The translations under genes and the position numbers were made by a program. This document shows, in pieces, positions 23,533-31,202 of a stretch of DNA of 35,203 nucleotides (its first letter is position 1; the number at the start of each line of letters is the position of its first letter). Under the pieces are notes generated by a model. The model worked only from the letters and a program-made list of their open reading frames with translations, did no database searches and had not been told where the DNA came from. Location: NCBI GenBank assembly GCA_937910305.1, contig CALEPS010000162.1, positions 1 through 35,203 of the forward strand. The letters run 5' to 3'. The DNA is from an uncultured Bacteroidales bacterium (GTDB lineage: Bacteria; Bacteroidota; Bacteroidia; Bacteroidales; Paludibacteraceae).

Positions 23533-24483
23533 ATGGAAAGAGAGATGAATTTTTGGGACCTATGCGTAGCATGTGCCCGAGCATTAGGTAAAGCATGTGT
23601 AGGTATCTGGCATGTGATAGCGCGGATGATCCGGCTGACATGCAAATACTGGTATATCGTAGTGACGATAGTGGTATTGGCTGTTGCAGCGGCTATCTAC
23701 CACACCCGTAAGGATAATATCAAGTACCGCGTGAACGCAATCGCTTATGTCAACGGCGCATCGCTGCAGCAGTTTGAGAAAGCATTCGAACCGCTGCAAT
23801 CAGGGCAGCTGTTGCCTGATGATGCCAAAATAAAACCATTCATGTGGCACAAACAAGCGGGCTATTTCAATCTCTTCCGCGTAGTGGATGTACACCATGA
23901 CGGAATAGCGGACTACGTGGATTTCAAGCGCAAGTCATCGCCAAACGACACGCTGGAGGTCCAGATGCACGACCGCGTATGTATCCAGTTCCGCACGCCG
24001 GCGTATGCCATACCGCTGATTCCGGAGATAGAGACCGCTATCCTGGAGGTTCTGAACGGCAATGAAGCGTTACAACAGGCTCATACCGTCTATGTGGAGA
24101 ATCTGAAAGAAGAAGTGGCTTTCAACCATCGCCAGCGAATCAAACTGGACAGCTTGACCAGTGCGTATTATTACAACGCAGGCTCACCTGCCGCTATGAT
24201 CAATAATGAGGGAAGCGGTGTCAATTTCTATGGAGACCGTAAGATCCGTCTCTTCCTGAACGAGATATACAAGCAGCATGTTCATACCCAGAACGGTGAC
24301 TTGCGGTTGCAGTTGGCTACGGCTCCGGTTGTGTTAGAGAACCATTTTTCCGTAGATCCTAATCCGGTGATGACTCGTATGAAATGCGTCATCTTGTTCT
24401 TCCTGTTGGGATGGTGCGCAGGATGTCTGATAGCAGAGGTCATCGACCGGCGCAGGAAGATAGCCGAATGGCTGAAAGCGTAA
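23533..24483 (+). CDS. Wzz-like protein with two membrane segments
   Basis: This 316-residue protein has a membrane segment at about 40-58, a periplasmic-type domain of about 220 residues and a second membrane segment at about 284-304, followed by a short basic tail. This two-TM layout is that of chain-length determinants (Wzz) and related Bacteroidetes proteins. No kinase motifs are present and overall similarity to Wzz was judged from topology only. It begins 12 nt after ftsZ and ends at a strong hairpin terminator. The placement at the end of the division operon is unusual for a polysaccharide protein. An ATG at 23545 is an alternative start. Confidence 0.6.
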   Translation: MEREMNFWDLCVACARALGKACVGIWHVIARMIRLTCKYWYIVVTIVVLAVAAAIYHTRKDNIKYRVNAIAYVNGASLQQFEKAFEPLQSGQLLPDDAKIKPFMWHKQAGYFNLFRVVDVHHDGIADYVDFKRKSSPNDTLEVQMHDRVCIQFRTPAYAIPLIPEIETAILEVLNGNEALQQAHTVYVENLKEEVAFNHRQRIKLDSLTSAYYYNAGSPAAMINNEGSGVNFYGDRKIRLFLNEIYKQHVHTQNGDLRLQLATAPVVLENHFSVDPNPVMTRMKCVILFFLLGWCAGCLIAEVIDRRRKIAEWLKA

Positions 24484-24504
24484 CAGGGTAGTGCGAGGAG
24501 ATAA

Positions 24505-24537
24505 AAAACGCGCGGGGGTTAAGCCTTCGCGCGTTTT
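24505..24537. terminator. Bidirectional terminator overlapping the dedA 3' end
   Basis: AAAACGCGCG (24505-24514) pairs with CGCGCGTTTT (24528-24537) around a 13-nt loop, with T-runs on both sides. It ends the division operon on the plus strand. On the minus strand its 5' arm is the last codons of the DedA gene, so the stop codon (24519-24521) lies in the loop. Confidence 0.85.
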
Positions 24538-25313
24538 ATTATCCATTTGATCAGATAGTATAGCACTATAACTCCGAGGAGAATAAGGATTGCTACGGAT
24601 AACTCGTGGCTGTATTGGTTGATCAGGTCCGCCTGACCGTGTGCTACGTAGCCAAGGACGGCGAGAATGGCGTTCCAGATACCTGCGCCGAGGAAGGTGT
24701 AGAAAAGGAACCAGCCGAAATGCATCTTGCTTAGTCCCGCAGGGATAGAGATGAGTTGACGGATGCCCGGTATAAAGCGTCCGACAAAGGTGCTGACCTT
24801 GCCATGGTCATTGAAATAGGCTTCCGCTTTCTCCACTTTCTCGCGGCTCAAGAGGCACAGGTGTCCTATCTTGCTGTCAGCAAAAGCATAGATGATGGCG
24901 CGTCCCAGCCAGAGCGAGAGCAGGTAGTTGATAATTGCGCCTAACAGAGCTCCTATCGTACCGAAAAGGACGATCAGCGCGACATTGACGATATAGTTGT
25001 CCGTAACGCAGACTGCGCTGTTCGGGTCCTCTGCCACATATGCAGCAGGCGGGATGACCACTTCGCTGGGGAAAGGAATGAACGAGCTCTCAATGGTCAT
25101 CAGTGCCACGATAGAGCCGTAGTTCATGTGGGCGGAGTACCAGTCGGTGACGGCGGTGATCCAGGAGGATTCCTTTTCCGTCTCATCCGAGACTTCCCTC
25201 CCTTGTGGGGAGGGTTGGGGTGGGGTTTCGAGGTTTCGGGTTTCTCCGCCAAAAACATTGGTAGCGGACATAGTGCCCGCTACCAATATCAGTATCAAGA
25301 TAAAGCGTTTCAT
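24519..25313 (-). CDS. DedA/SNARE-associated family membrane protein
   Basis: This 264-residue protein has the DedA core: TIESSFIPFPSEVV (about 73-86) and the conserved GRFIPGIRQLISIPAG (178-193), with hydrophobic segments before, between and after. Recent work on the family points to polyprenyl-phosphate or phospholipid flipping across the inner membrane. Compared with usual DedA proteins it has about 45 extra N-terminal residues: a signal-like segment (MKRFILILILVAGTMSA) and a linker (ETPPQPSPQGRE) encoded by the same G-rich palindrome that lies upstream of yqeY. It overlaps yqeY by 4 nt (ATGA) and shares its terminator hairpin with the opposing operon. Confidence 0.88.
   Translation of the reverse strand: MKRFILILILVAGTMSATNVFGGETRNLETPPQPSPQGREVSDETEKESSWITAVTDWYSAHMNYGSIVALMTIESSFIPFPSEVVIPPAAYVAEDPNSAVCVTDNYIVNVALIVLFGTIGALLGAIINYLLSLWLGRAIIYAFADSKIGHLCLLSREKVEKAEAYFNDHGKVSTFVGRFIPGIRQLISIPAGLSKMHFGWFLFYTFLGAGIWNAILAVLGYVAHGQADLINQYSHELSVAILILLGVIVLYYLIKWIIKRAKA
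25188..25232. repeat. G-rich palindromic repeat inside dedA
   Basis: CTCCCTTGTGGGGAGGG and the following GGGG(T)GGGG runs match the intergenic copy at 25773-25811 at about 29 of 35 positions. The copy is in frame and encodes PPQPSPQGREV in the N-terminal linker. Confidence 0.8.
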
Positions 25314-25762
25314 TGGGCTAAGAGCTCACGTACTTTGAGGTTAATAGCCTTGCCCTCCGCTTTGCCTGCGAGTTGCTTGGTAGCCACGCCCATAACTTTG
25401 CCCATGTCCTGCGGACCGGTGGCACCCACTTGAGCGATGATCTCTTTGAGTGCAGCGGTCAGCTCTTCCTCGCTCAGCATAGCCGGCAGGTAGCGCTCGA
25501 TGATCTTGCACTGCGCCAACTCTTCTTCCGCCAGTTCGGGACGGTTCGCGTCGATATACATCTGCGCTGACTCCTTGCGTTGCTTCACCATCTTCTGAAG
25601 GATCTGCAGCGCTTTGTCGTCATGCAGTTCGCCGTCACCGCCTTTGGCGGTCTTGGCTTCCAGAAACTCTTTCTTGATTCCGCGCAGCGCATCCAGCGCC
25701 ACTTTATCTTTCGCGAGCATCGCTTTCTTGATGTCCTCGCTGATTTGGTCAAATAAACTCAT
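25310..25762 (-). CDS. yqeY: GatB/YqeY domain protein
   Basis: This 150-residue helical protein begins MSLFDQISEDIKKAMLAKDK and has ALRGIKKEFLEAK, KQRKESAQMY, LAEEELAQCKIIERYLP and GATGPQDMGKVMG. This is the complete YqeY family pattern, homologous to the tail domain of the amidotransferase subunit GatB. A tRNA-related function is inferred for the family but not established. In Bacteroidetes, yqeY commonly follows ftsZ on the same strand. Here it is close to ftsZ but on the opposite strand, coupled by ATGA to dedA. A GC-rich palindrome separates it from the transporter upstream. Confidence 0.92.
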   Translation of the reverse strand: MSLFDQISEDIKKAMLAKDKVALDALRGIKKEFLEAKTAKGGDGELHDDKALQILQKMVKQRKESAQMYIDANRPELAEEELAQCKIIERYLPAMLSEEELTAALKEIIAQVGATGPQDMGKVMGVATKQLAGKAEGKAINLKVRELLAQ

Positions 25763-25772
25763 AATAGAAGAT

Positions 25773-25811
25773 CCCCTCCTCCCTCCCTTGAGGGGAGGGC
25801 AGGGGAGAGGT
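25773..25811. repeat. G-rich palindromic repeat between transporter gene and yqeY
   Basis: CCCTCCCTTGAGGGGAGGGC contains a CCCTC/GAGGG dyad and continues into GGGGAGAGG. It fills most of the 51-nt gap. It may act as a hairpin that partly ends the transporter transcript. It has a close copy inside dedA. Confidence 0.8.
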
Positions 25812-25813
25812 TA

Positions 25814-27160
25814 TTAAATAAACAACAGTTGTACAATAATATAAACCGGCAGGAGGATGATGAGCGAGAACTTGATCATATAGCCGAAGAAGGACGGCAT
25901 CTTGATTCCGCTCTCCTCAGCAATCGCTTTCACCATGAAGTTAGGTCCGTTGCCGATATAGGTCAGTGAGCCGAACATCACAGCCGCGATGGAGATAGCT
26001 TTGAGCAGTATCTCCGGAATACCGGCTACGAAAGGTGTGCCGTTGAACATGCCTGTTACGACACCTGCTTCAGCGGCAGCAAGCGACTCCGGCAGACCGG
26101 AAGCTACGCCGTGGAAGGCAACGGCTGTCGGCGTGTTGTCGAGGAACGCAGAGAGCGCACCGGTCGAGTAATAGAACTGCCATGCATGGGTGAAACCGAG
26201 GTCGGCTGCGTGCGCCTTCAGATAGGCGAGGGCAGGGGTCATCGTGGTGAAGATACCGAGGAACAGAACGGCTACCTCTACTATCGGAGTCCAGCTGAAC
26301 TTGTTGTCGCCGAAACGCACCTCTTTCTTGGTGGTGTAGAGCGAGAGACCTGTGAGCGAGAGCAGCACTATCTCACGCAGGTATTTGAGCCACAGCGGGG
26401 CGTCCGCTTCACCCATCGCTTTGATGGTTCCTTCGTTCACAAAAGCCACAGCCAGCACTACGCCTAACAGATATACGAAATTGATAGTACCTTTCATCAC
26501 CATCGGAGTAGCCTCACGCGAGTCTGCGGAGAGGGAAGTCCAATCCTCTTTCTTATAATAATAGGTGTCCATCGCGAAATAGATGCCGAGGAGCAGCAGT
26601 CCCGTAACAGCCCATTCGGGCGCGAGGTGCATGAACCAGGAGAAATGTGCGCCGCGGAGGAAGAGCATGAACAAGGGTGGGTCGCCCAGCGGTGTCAGCA
26701 GACCGCCGCAGTTGGCTACCAGAGCGATGAAGAAAAGGATGGTGTGAACCTTGTATTCACGCTGTTTGTTGGTCTCGATGAGGGGACGGATGAGGAGCAT
26801 TGCGGCTCCCGTCGTACCCATGATAGAGGCTAATATCCAGCCCAAGCCCAAGAAACCGGTGTTGACCCAGGGTTTGGCTTTCAGGTCACCCGAGAAATGA
26901 ATACCGCCGGTGATGACAAACAGCGCCAGCAGCAGGATGATGAACGGCACGTAGTCGAAGAAGATCTGGTGCTCCAACTCGTGCATCATTCCGCCCATGA
27001 TCAGGCATACCGCTACGGGCACGCCGAGGAAGAGGGAAACAATGAGTTTGTTGGTGTTCTTCTCCCACCAGTGTTCAGCTACCAGCGGACCGATAGCAAT
27101 CATCAGAAGCATGAGTCCGAACGGAATCAGCGACCATGCCGAATGTACAAATTGTTCCAT
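25814..27160 (-). CDS. CitMHS_2/NhaD-like ion transporter
   Basis: This 448-residue integral membrane protein has about eleven or twelve hydrophobic segments. It has the paired re-entrant motifs of the ion-transporter superfamily: GTTGAAMLLIRPLI, GGLLTPLGDPPLF (about 150-163), GALSAFLDNTPTAVAF and GSLTYIGNGPNFMVKA. These fit the putative citrate transporter/Na+:H+ antiporter group (CitMHS_2, NhaD-like). Ion and substrate cannot be read from the sequence. Its promoter at 27245-27275 is strong. It may share a transcript with yqeY and dedA. Confidence 0.82.
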   Translation of the reverse strand: MEQFVHSAWSLIPFGLMLLMIAIGPLVAEHWWEKNTNKLIVSLFLGVPVAVCLIMGGMMHELEHQIFFDYVPFIILLLALFVITGGIHFSGDLKAKPWVNTGFLGLGWILASIMGTTGAAMLLIRPLIETNKQREYKVHTILFFIALVANCGGLLTPLGDPPLFMLFLRGAHFSWFMHLAPEWAVTGLLLLGIYFAMDTYYYKKEDWTSLSADSREATPMVMKGTINFVYLLGVVLAVAFVNEGTIKAMGEADAPLWLKYLREIVLLSLTGLSLYTTKKEVRFGDNKFSWTPIVEVAVLFLGIFTTMTPALAYLKAHAADLGFTHAWQFYYSTGALSAFLDNTPTAVAFHGVASGLPESLAAAEAGVVTGMFNGTPFVAGIPEILLKAISIAAVMFGSLTYIGNGPNFMVKAIAEESGIKMPSFFGYMIKFSLIILLPVYIIVQLLFI

Positions 27161-27173
27161 AGTACTTTATTTA

Positions 27174-27229
27174 ATTAAAAATTAAAAATTAAAAATTACA
27201 AATTACAAATTACGAATTACAAATTAACT
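27174..27229. repeat. 8 x 7-nt array in the transporter leader
   Basis: ATTAAAA (three times), ATTACAA, ATTACAA, ATTACGA, ATTACAA and ATTAACT are phased exactly at 7 nt. They make up nearly all of the 5' leader of the minus-strand transporter gene. Confidence 0.85.
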
Positions 27230-27243
27230 CGCTAAAAGCGAGT
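27227..27243 (-). promoter_or_regulatory. Hairpin at the 5' end of the transporter transcript
   Basis: ACTCGCT-AAA-AGCGAGT is a perfect 7-bp stem with a 3-nt loop. It lies within a few bases of the predicted transcription start and could stabilise the mRNA end or act in regulation. Confidence 0.5.
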
Positions 27244-27244
27244 G

Positions 27245-27275
27245 CAAAGTTACTGCTTTTTTTTTATATTTGCAA
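27245..27275 (-). promoter_or_regulatory. Promoter of the transporter gene
   Basis: On the minus strand, TTG (27275-27273), 20 nt and TAACTTTG (27252-27245) match the consensus, with an A-rich spacer. The leader of about 80 nt contains the hairpin and the heptamer array. Confidence 0.8.
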
Positions 27276-27593
27276 GAGGAAGAAGATTTTTTCTACTATT
27301 ATCGGCAATTTGTAGCCCTCTTTGTGTCATTTCGTTTTGCCTCTGTTTGGTTGTCATTGTTGAGAATTATTTGGACGAATTTGCAGTTGAACTTCAAATT
27401 TGTCCGCTTTTCTCTTCTCGGTTGTGAGTCGGTTGTCTCCCGGTCATCGGTCGGGCTTTGTAGGGGTTCACACGTTCCGCATTGATACACAATACCATAG
27501 TCCTTCCAATCCCTAACGCATTCGAGAAAAATTGCATTTTTCTTCAATTTATGCTGCAAAATATAGTTTCTCGAGAGAATACGAGCTGAAAAT
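27276..27593. other. Intergenic stretch without a recognised gene
   Basis: I see no convincing coding region. The only notable element is the 11-mer array at 27410-27453. A minus-strand 86-codon frame crosses that array and lacks a start context or a recognisable protein pattern. Confidence 0.6.
27410..27453. repeat. Left 4 x 11-nt array bounding the accessory island
   Basis: The units TTCTCTTCTCG, GTTGTGAGTCG, GTTGTCTCCCG and GTCATCGGTCG are 11 nt each. The last unit is identical to the last unit of the array at 33027-33070, in the same orientation and position. Confidence 0.65.
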
Positions 27594-27624
27594 TTGTATA
27601 TGTCATTTTTTTTTAGTAATTTTG
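27594..27624 (+). promoter_or_regulatory. Promoter of the accessory island
   Basis: TTG (27594-27596), 20 nt and TAATTTTG (27617-27624) fit the consensus. The spacer and boxes match the ATPase promoter at 2607-2639 except at two positions. The start near 27631 leaves a leader of about 100 nt. Confidence 0.75.
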
Positions 27625-27638
27625 CAACTGCAAAATTA
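27617..27638. promoter_or_regulatory. Perfect 10-bp inverted repeat over the -7 box
   Basis: TAATTTTGCA (27617-27626) and TGCAAAATTA (27629-27638) are exact reverse complements around AC. The left arm contains the whole -7 element. No matching -33 box is present for a minus-strand promoter, so an operator is more likely than divergent transcription. Confidence 0.5.
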
Positions 27639-27728
27639 CATTAAAGAGTTCGGAGTGTGCCGAAAATCCGATAAAGAGTAGGCCAAAAAAATGAAGTTGT
27701 GCACGACACAGATTAAGTGCATTATTGT

Positions 27729-28007
27729 ATGGCAACTCTACATATTTCATTTCGAATCACGGGTGAAGAAGAAGTGCGAAAGATTCATCCAACTAGAAAT
27801 AATCCGCCTTTACTAAGCAGTGAAATTGATGAGCATCCGCGTACCCTATCTAATGAAATATGGGATATGATAGAGGATGAACTTAAAGGCTTAAGATTAT
27901 CATATAAATTGGTGGATAAAAATTCTGTTCCTGTCTCAATAGATACTGATGATAATCAAACATTAGATGTACCATCAGCGGTGATATTACAATGTTTCCA
28001 TAATTAG
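27729..28007 (+). CDS. Hypothetical protein, 92 aa
   Basis: The ATG at 27729 (MATLHISFRITG) is preferred to an in-frame GTG at 27717. The 92-residue soluble protein is acidic, with an Asp-rich C-terminal part. I recognise no family. It is AT-rich and begins the island operon about 100 nt after a strong promoter. The next gene starts 13 nt downstream, so the two are probably co-transcribed. Confidence 0.6.
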   Translation: MATLHISFRITGEEEVRKIHPTRNNPPLLSSEIDEHPRTLSNEIWDMIEDELKGLRLSYKLVDKNSVPVSIDTDDNQTLDVPSAVILQCFHN

Positions 28008-28020
28008 TGCGTTTACCATC

Positions 28021-29223
28021 ATGGCATACTTTGATAAATATGGAGTAGAATTCTCTGATGACCGCAGGACATTAGTTCGCTGCCCTGAAGATTTTCAGGG
28101 AGATTACGTTATCCCTAGTGGTGTTACCAAGATAGGAGAAAATGCATTCGATGGTTGTCACTATATAACAGGGATTGAAATGCCCAATGGTGTTATCGAT
28201 ATAGAAAGTATTGCTTTTTGTGATTGTGGCAGTCTCGAATATATCATTTTATCTAATAGCATTAAAAGAATAGGCAGCTGTGCTTTTTATGATTGCTGTT
28301 CATTAAGTAGTATTGTTCTACCACAATCTATTGAAGCCATAGAAACTGCTGCTTTTGCTGGATGTACAAATCTTCAGGCACTATATGTACCTACAGGTCA
28401 AATAGGTCGATTCTCTCAAATGGATGGTCTTAAAGGAATTGTACACAAATTATCTGAGCGAAAAGATATGGAAGATATAAACGAAGGCCGCTCATGGGAA
28501 GATTGTGTACGGTTATGGCAAGAGAAATACTCAGAATACGCCAAACAAGAAACTGAATTTGCAAAAATAATATTTCCTCTTTTGGAATGTAACCATGAGC
28601 CATCGACAATGCCTCCAATTGGTATTTGTCTTTCGTCGGAAGAATATATGCGTTTCAAAGAGGAAGGGCGCGATTTTAAAAAGATTCATGCTTGGTGTTG
28701 GAGCGGTCATGAAATGCATGAGCGCATGAGATTGCATCTTAACTCACCAATAAATTTACAAAACGAATACTGTGTAGGGTTGAAAACTCCGAGAAAAGGT
28801 ATATACAAGGTGGTTGAAAAAAATGATGCAATGTTGCGTTGCTATTATCTTGGAAAAGATGTTAGGAATGAGAAGAACGAACTTGATTTTCTGGCAGAAA
28901 TAGTCGAAATTAATTCAAATCCATTGTTTAATTATAATTCAGTAGGACCTAAAGACTATAGTATTGAAGTCGGCGATATTATTAGAGTTGAAGATAACAA
29001 GCTTGTATCATCGCCTCGCTTTAATAGCAAAACATATGCTATTACATGGTCGTTGGGAAATGTAAAAGTGAAGAAAATCACGGTTGTGGAAGATGACTAT
29101 GATGATAATATAGATTATAGCAAAGCATGTTATGATCAGTACGGGGGGTACAACGGCTTTGACGATGACACTATAAACTCCGCTTTTGAAGGAGACCCAG
29201 AAGCAACATGGAATGTAGATTAA
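28021..29223 (+). CDS. BspA-type LRR protein with unknown C-terminal domain
   Basis: This 400-residue protein has no signal peptide. Residues about 27-125 hold four LRR_5 (BspA-like) repeats of the pattern V..IG..AF.GC..L..I.LP. A helical spacer follows (about 140-200), then a region of unknown fold. The acidic C-terminal tail has GGYNGFDDDTINSAFEGDPE. I recall this kind of tail (GGYNG-DD-I-AFEGDP-TWN-D) at the end of several Bacteroidales accessory proteins, which would make it a conserved tag of unknown meaning. The absence of a signal peptide suggests a cytosolic role, unlike surface BspA proteins. It may take part in interbacterial conflict as an immunity or adaptor protein; this is inference. 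Confidence 0.7.
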   Translation: MAYFDKYGVEFSDDRRTLVRCPEDFQGDYVIPSGVTKIGENAFDGCHYITGIEMPNGVIDIESIAFCDCGSLEYIILSNSIKRIGSCAFYDCCSLSSIVLPQSIEAIETAAFAGCTNLQALYVPTGQIGRFSQMDGLKGIVHKLSERKDMEDINEGRSWEDCVRLWQEKYSEYAKQETEFAKIIFPLLECNHEPSTMPPIGICLSSEEYMRFKEEGRDFKKIHAWCWSGHEMHERMRLHLNSPINLQNEYCVGLKTPRKGIYKVVEKNDAMLRCYYLGKDVRNEKNELDFLAEIVEINSNPLFNYNSVGPKDYSIEVGDIIRVEDNKLVSSPRFNSKTYAITWSLGNVKVKKITVVEDDYDDNIDYSKACYDQYGGYNGFDDDTINSAFEGDPEATWNVD

Positions 29224-29233
29224 AATAAAGACT

Positions 29234-29733
29234 ATGCAATACGATTATAAAAAAACGCAGTAGAGTTCATTCCTTTGTATGAACAACTACGCTTGAAACA
29301 GCCGATGGATCTCATAGGCGATTTCGATAATGGCACCACACATATGAACCATTATCGTTTCTATTATTTTGGCGACTATTTGGATTGTCATGCTAGCACA
29401 GAGAAAAACCTTATTGAGGTCGGGATGAAGCGGGTGTCTGAAGAATTACCGTATTCTGTTGATAATTTTGCTCTGGCTACAAGTCTCTGTAATGACTTGA
29501 ACGAGGGTTACTTTGCCGCTAAAGTCCTTTGCTATCCGGATTACGACAAAGGGTCTATTTGTTTCGATGTATGGTTTCAGTCCATAGTGCCGCAGACACC
29601 AGATGATATGGATTACATGGTGGAAGGTGTAACTATATTAGCCGGTATAGTTAGAGAAAAGGTAGATAGCATGGTAGAGTTATTCGACCCTGCTAAAAAG
29701 AACAAGCCAAATACAGAAAAGCATTATGATTAA
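29234..29733 (+). CDS. Immunity-like hypothetical protein with frameshift in an A7 tract
   Basis: The ATG at 29234 reads MQYDYKKTQ and stops at TAG 29261-29263. One extra A in the seven-A run (29249-29255) would instead give MQYDYKKNAVEFIPLYEQLR and continue in the frame that is open to 29733. The main frame otherwise has only a TTG at 29275 as a start. The product (about 166 residues if joined) is acidic with a YbjN/chaperone-like look: SICFDVWFQSIVP, then a helical EGVTILAGIVREKVD. Family is unknown. The tract may be a real mutation, a phase-variable site, a slippage site or an assembly error. It overlaps the next gene by 8 nt. Confidence 0.55.
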
Positions 29734-30364
29734 GTATCATTTCATAGAAACTAGTACTTTGGAATATCATGACCAAGATGTTCCTGCTAATCTGGATTTG
29801 ATTGAGGCGTGCTTTCTTTACAGTAACCGTAGGGAAAAGCACTTTACAATCAAGGGTTTCCTGCACGGAGAGGGCGGCTCAATTGTTGATCCAGAGTTAA
29901 CGACCGAGGAGAAAACAAGATGGTTGCTAGATTTGCTCTTTGACGAGTTTCAGAAAGTTCGTGCTGAAGATAAGGAATCCAAGGAGTTTGAAATATATTT
30001 CCTCAATGACGAAGATAAGCCTTTGGGCATTTTGGTTATTCGTGATGGTCAATACAAGGTGCATGTAGTATATCCCTATATGGATTTGGCAGAAGATCCA
30101 ATAACCTATTGGGAGCAGTGTGAGGAGATGGCAAGTAAGCGCGCTAATCCAAAACACGTATTGCGTTTCCACATGCCGGTTCTATGGAATGAGTCTCTGA
30201 AAAAGTTTAATGTATATCGCCACGGGGATAAGTGTCGTGTTCGTTTCATATATCCCTACAAGGAGATTTTATGGAATGGCAGGATGCTTAACCGCGTCAA
30301 ACGAGCACTTAAAGAGTTGAACGCTAAGGAGGATGTTTGGAAACCCTTAAAATATCACGACTAA
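29726..30364 (+). CDS. Hypothetical protein, 212 aa
   Basis: This 212-residue soluble protein overlaps the preceding gene by 8 nt, and its stop (TAA, 30362-30364) shares one base with the next ATG. It is rich in charged and aromatic residues. There are two similar phrases, HVVYPYMD (about 112-119) and RFIYPYKE (about 172-179), each followed by W within about 11 residues, which may mark an internal repeat. No family was recognised. The tight spacing suggests it works with its neighbours. Confidence 0.6.
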   Translation: MIKYHFIETSTLEYHDQDVPANLDLIEACFLYSNRREKHFTIKGFLHGEGGSIVDPELTTEEKTRWLLDLLFDEFQKVRAEDKESKEFEIYFLNDEDKPLGILVIRDGQYKVHVVYPYMDLAEDPITYWEQCEEMASKRANPKHVLRFHMPVLWNESLKKFNVYRHGDKCRVRFIYPYKEILWNGRMLNRVKRALKELNAKEDVWKPLKYHD

Positions 30365-31092
30365 TGAAATCATCTAAAATAATCTCAATTGCGCTATTGG
30401 CACTCGTGTTGGTGGCGTGTCATAAGCCTGCTAATACGCCACAGTTTGTGTGCTATTACTATAATAGCGCAGTCTCGCTTCCTGCTGCTGACGATATGCC
30501 AGAGATGTCTTCGCAAATATATCGCGATATAGAGTGTCCGCTCCCCACCAATGAAGCATGGACAAAGATCCACAACTCCATTGTTGCAGGGTTTTTGAAC
30601 GACACTACTAGTAATTGCGCAAGGTTTGATACCACAGATCTGCAGAAGTTGTATGAGTATCCGGCTGTGGTTGTAAAAGATACTGAATCTACATACGCGT
30701 ATCAGCACAACGACTATATCAGTCTGCGTACGTATCATCTGGACGATTCTGTTTACGGCTACTACTGTCATACCAAATGGTACGACTTGGGCGCGCATGG
30801 ATCTGAGGGATATTACTATCGCTATTTTGATACGCGTTCGGGTAAGCCTATTTCCATTGATGACTTGGCGGTCGATGTTTCGGCTGTATCCGCGTATTTG
30901 GATAGTTGCATCCGTCAGTCGGAGAAAGCTTGGGGTATTTTGGTTGATACAGTCAGACCAAACAACAACTTCATCATTTCCGATAGCGGTTTGACTTTTG
31001 TCTATAACCAATATGATATCGCTTGCTTTGCAGCCGATACATTTATGTGTTTTATGCCTTGTGAAATAATCGAGCACAAGTTTAAAAATTGA
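30364..31092 (+). CDS. DUF3298-type lipoprotein
   Basis: The ATG at 30364 overlaps the preceding stop (TAATG). An upstream in-frame TTG at 30337 is unlikely. The 242-residue protein starts with a lipoprotein signal, MKSSKIISIALLALVLVAC, with Cys 19 as the lipidated residue. The mature part has the DUF4163/DUF3298 pattern: YHLDDSVYGYYCHT, LGAHGSEGYYYRYFDTRSGKPISIDDL and a final GLTFVYNQYDIACFAAD. That domain is found in RsiV-type lysozyme-binding anti-sigma factors and in many lipoproteins. Here there is no linked sigma factor, so a periplasmic binding or inhibitor role is the best guess. Confidence 0.75.
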   Translation: MKSSKIISIALLALVLVACHKPANTPQFVCYYYNSAVSLPAADDMPEMSSQIYRDIECPLPTNEAWTKIHNSIVAGFLNDTTSNCARFDTTDLQKLYEYPAVVVKDTESTYAYQHNDYISLRTYHLDDSVYGYYCHTKWYDLGAHGSEGYYYRYFDTRSGKPISIDDLAVDVSAVSAYLDSCIRQSEKAWGILVDTVRPNNNFIISDSGLTFVYNQYDIACFAADTFMCFMPCEIIEHKFKN

Positions 31093-31101
31093 TGTGGTTT
31101 T

Positions 31102-31188
31102 ATGATAAATGTAGAATCTTTTAATATCAAAGGGTTAGAGAACCTGAAAGGTATTGAACTAAAGGAAGGAGCGATTATCCCTGATTAA
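31102..31188 (+). pseudogene. 28-aa ORF, possible gene remnant
   Basis: The ATG at 31102 encodes MINVESFNIKGLENLKGIEL... and stops at TAA 31186-31188. It sits tightly between two genes of the operon. It could be a truncated N-terminus or a tiny gene. No family was recognised. Confidence 0.3.
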
Positions 31189-31202
31189 ACTATAGTCAAG
31201 AA

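Noticed and set aside
27299..27559. Minus-strand 86-codon frame in the gap before the island
   Set aside because: It crosses the 11-mer array, has no start context and no family resemblance. It is treated as non-coding.
27617..27661. Divergent promoter using the palindromic -7 box
   Set aside because: No TTG equivalent lies at the required distance on the minus strand, and no gene is positioned to use it.
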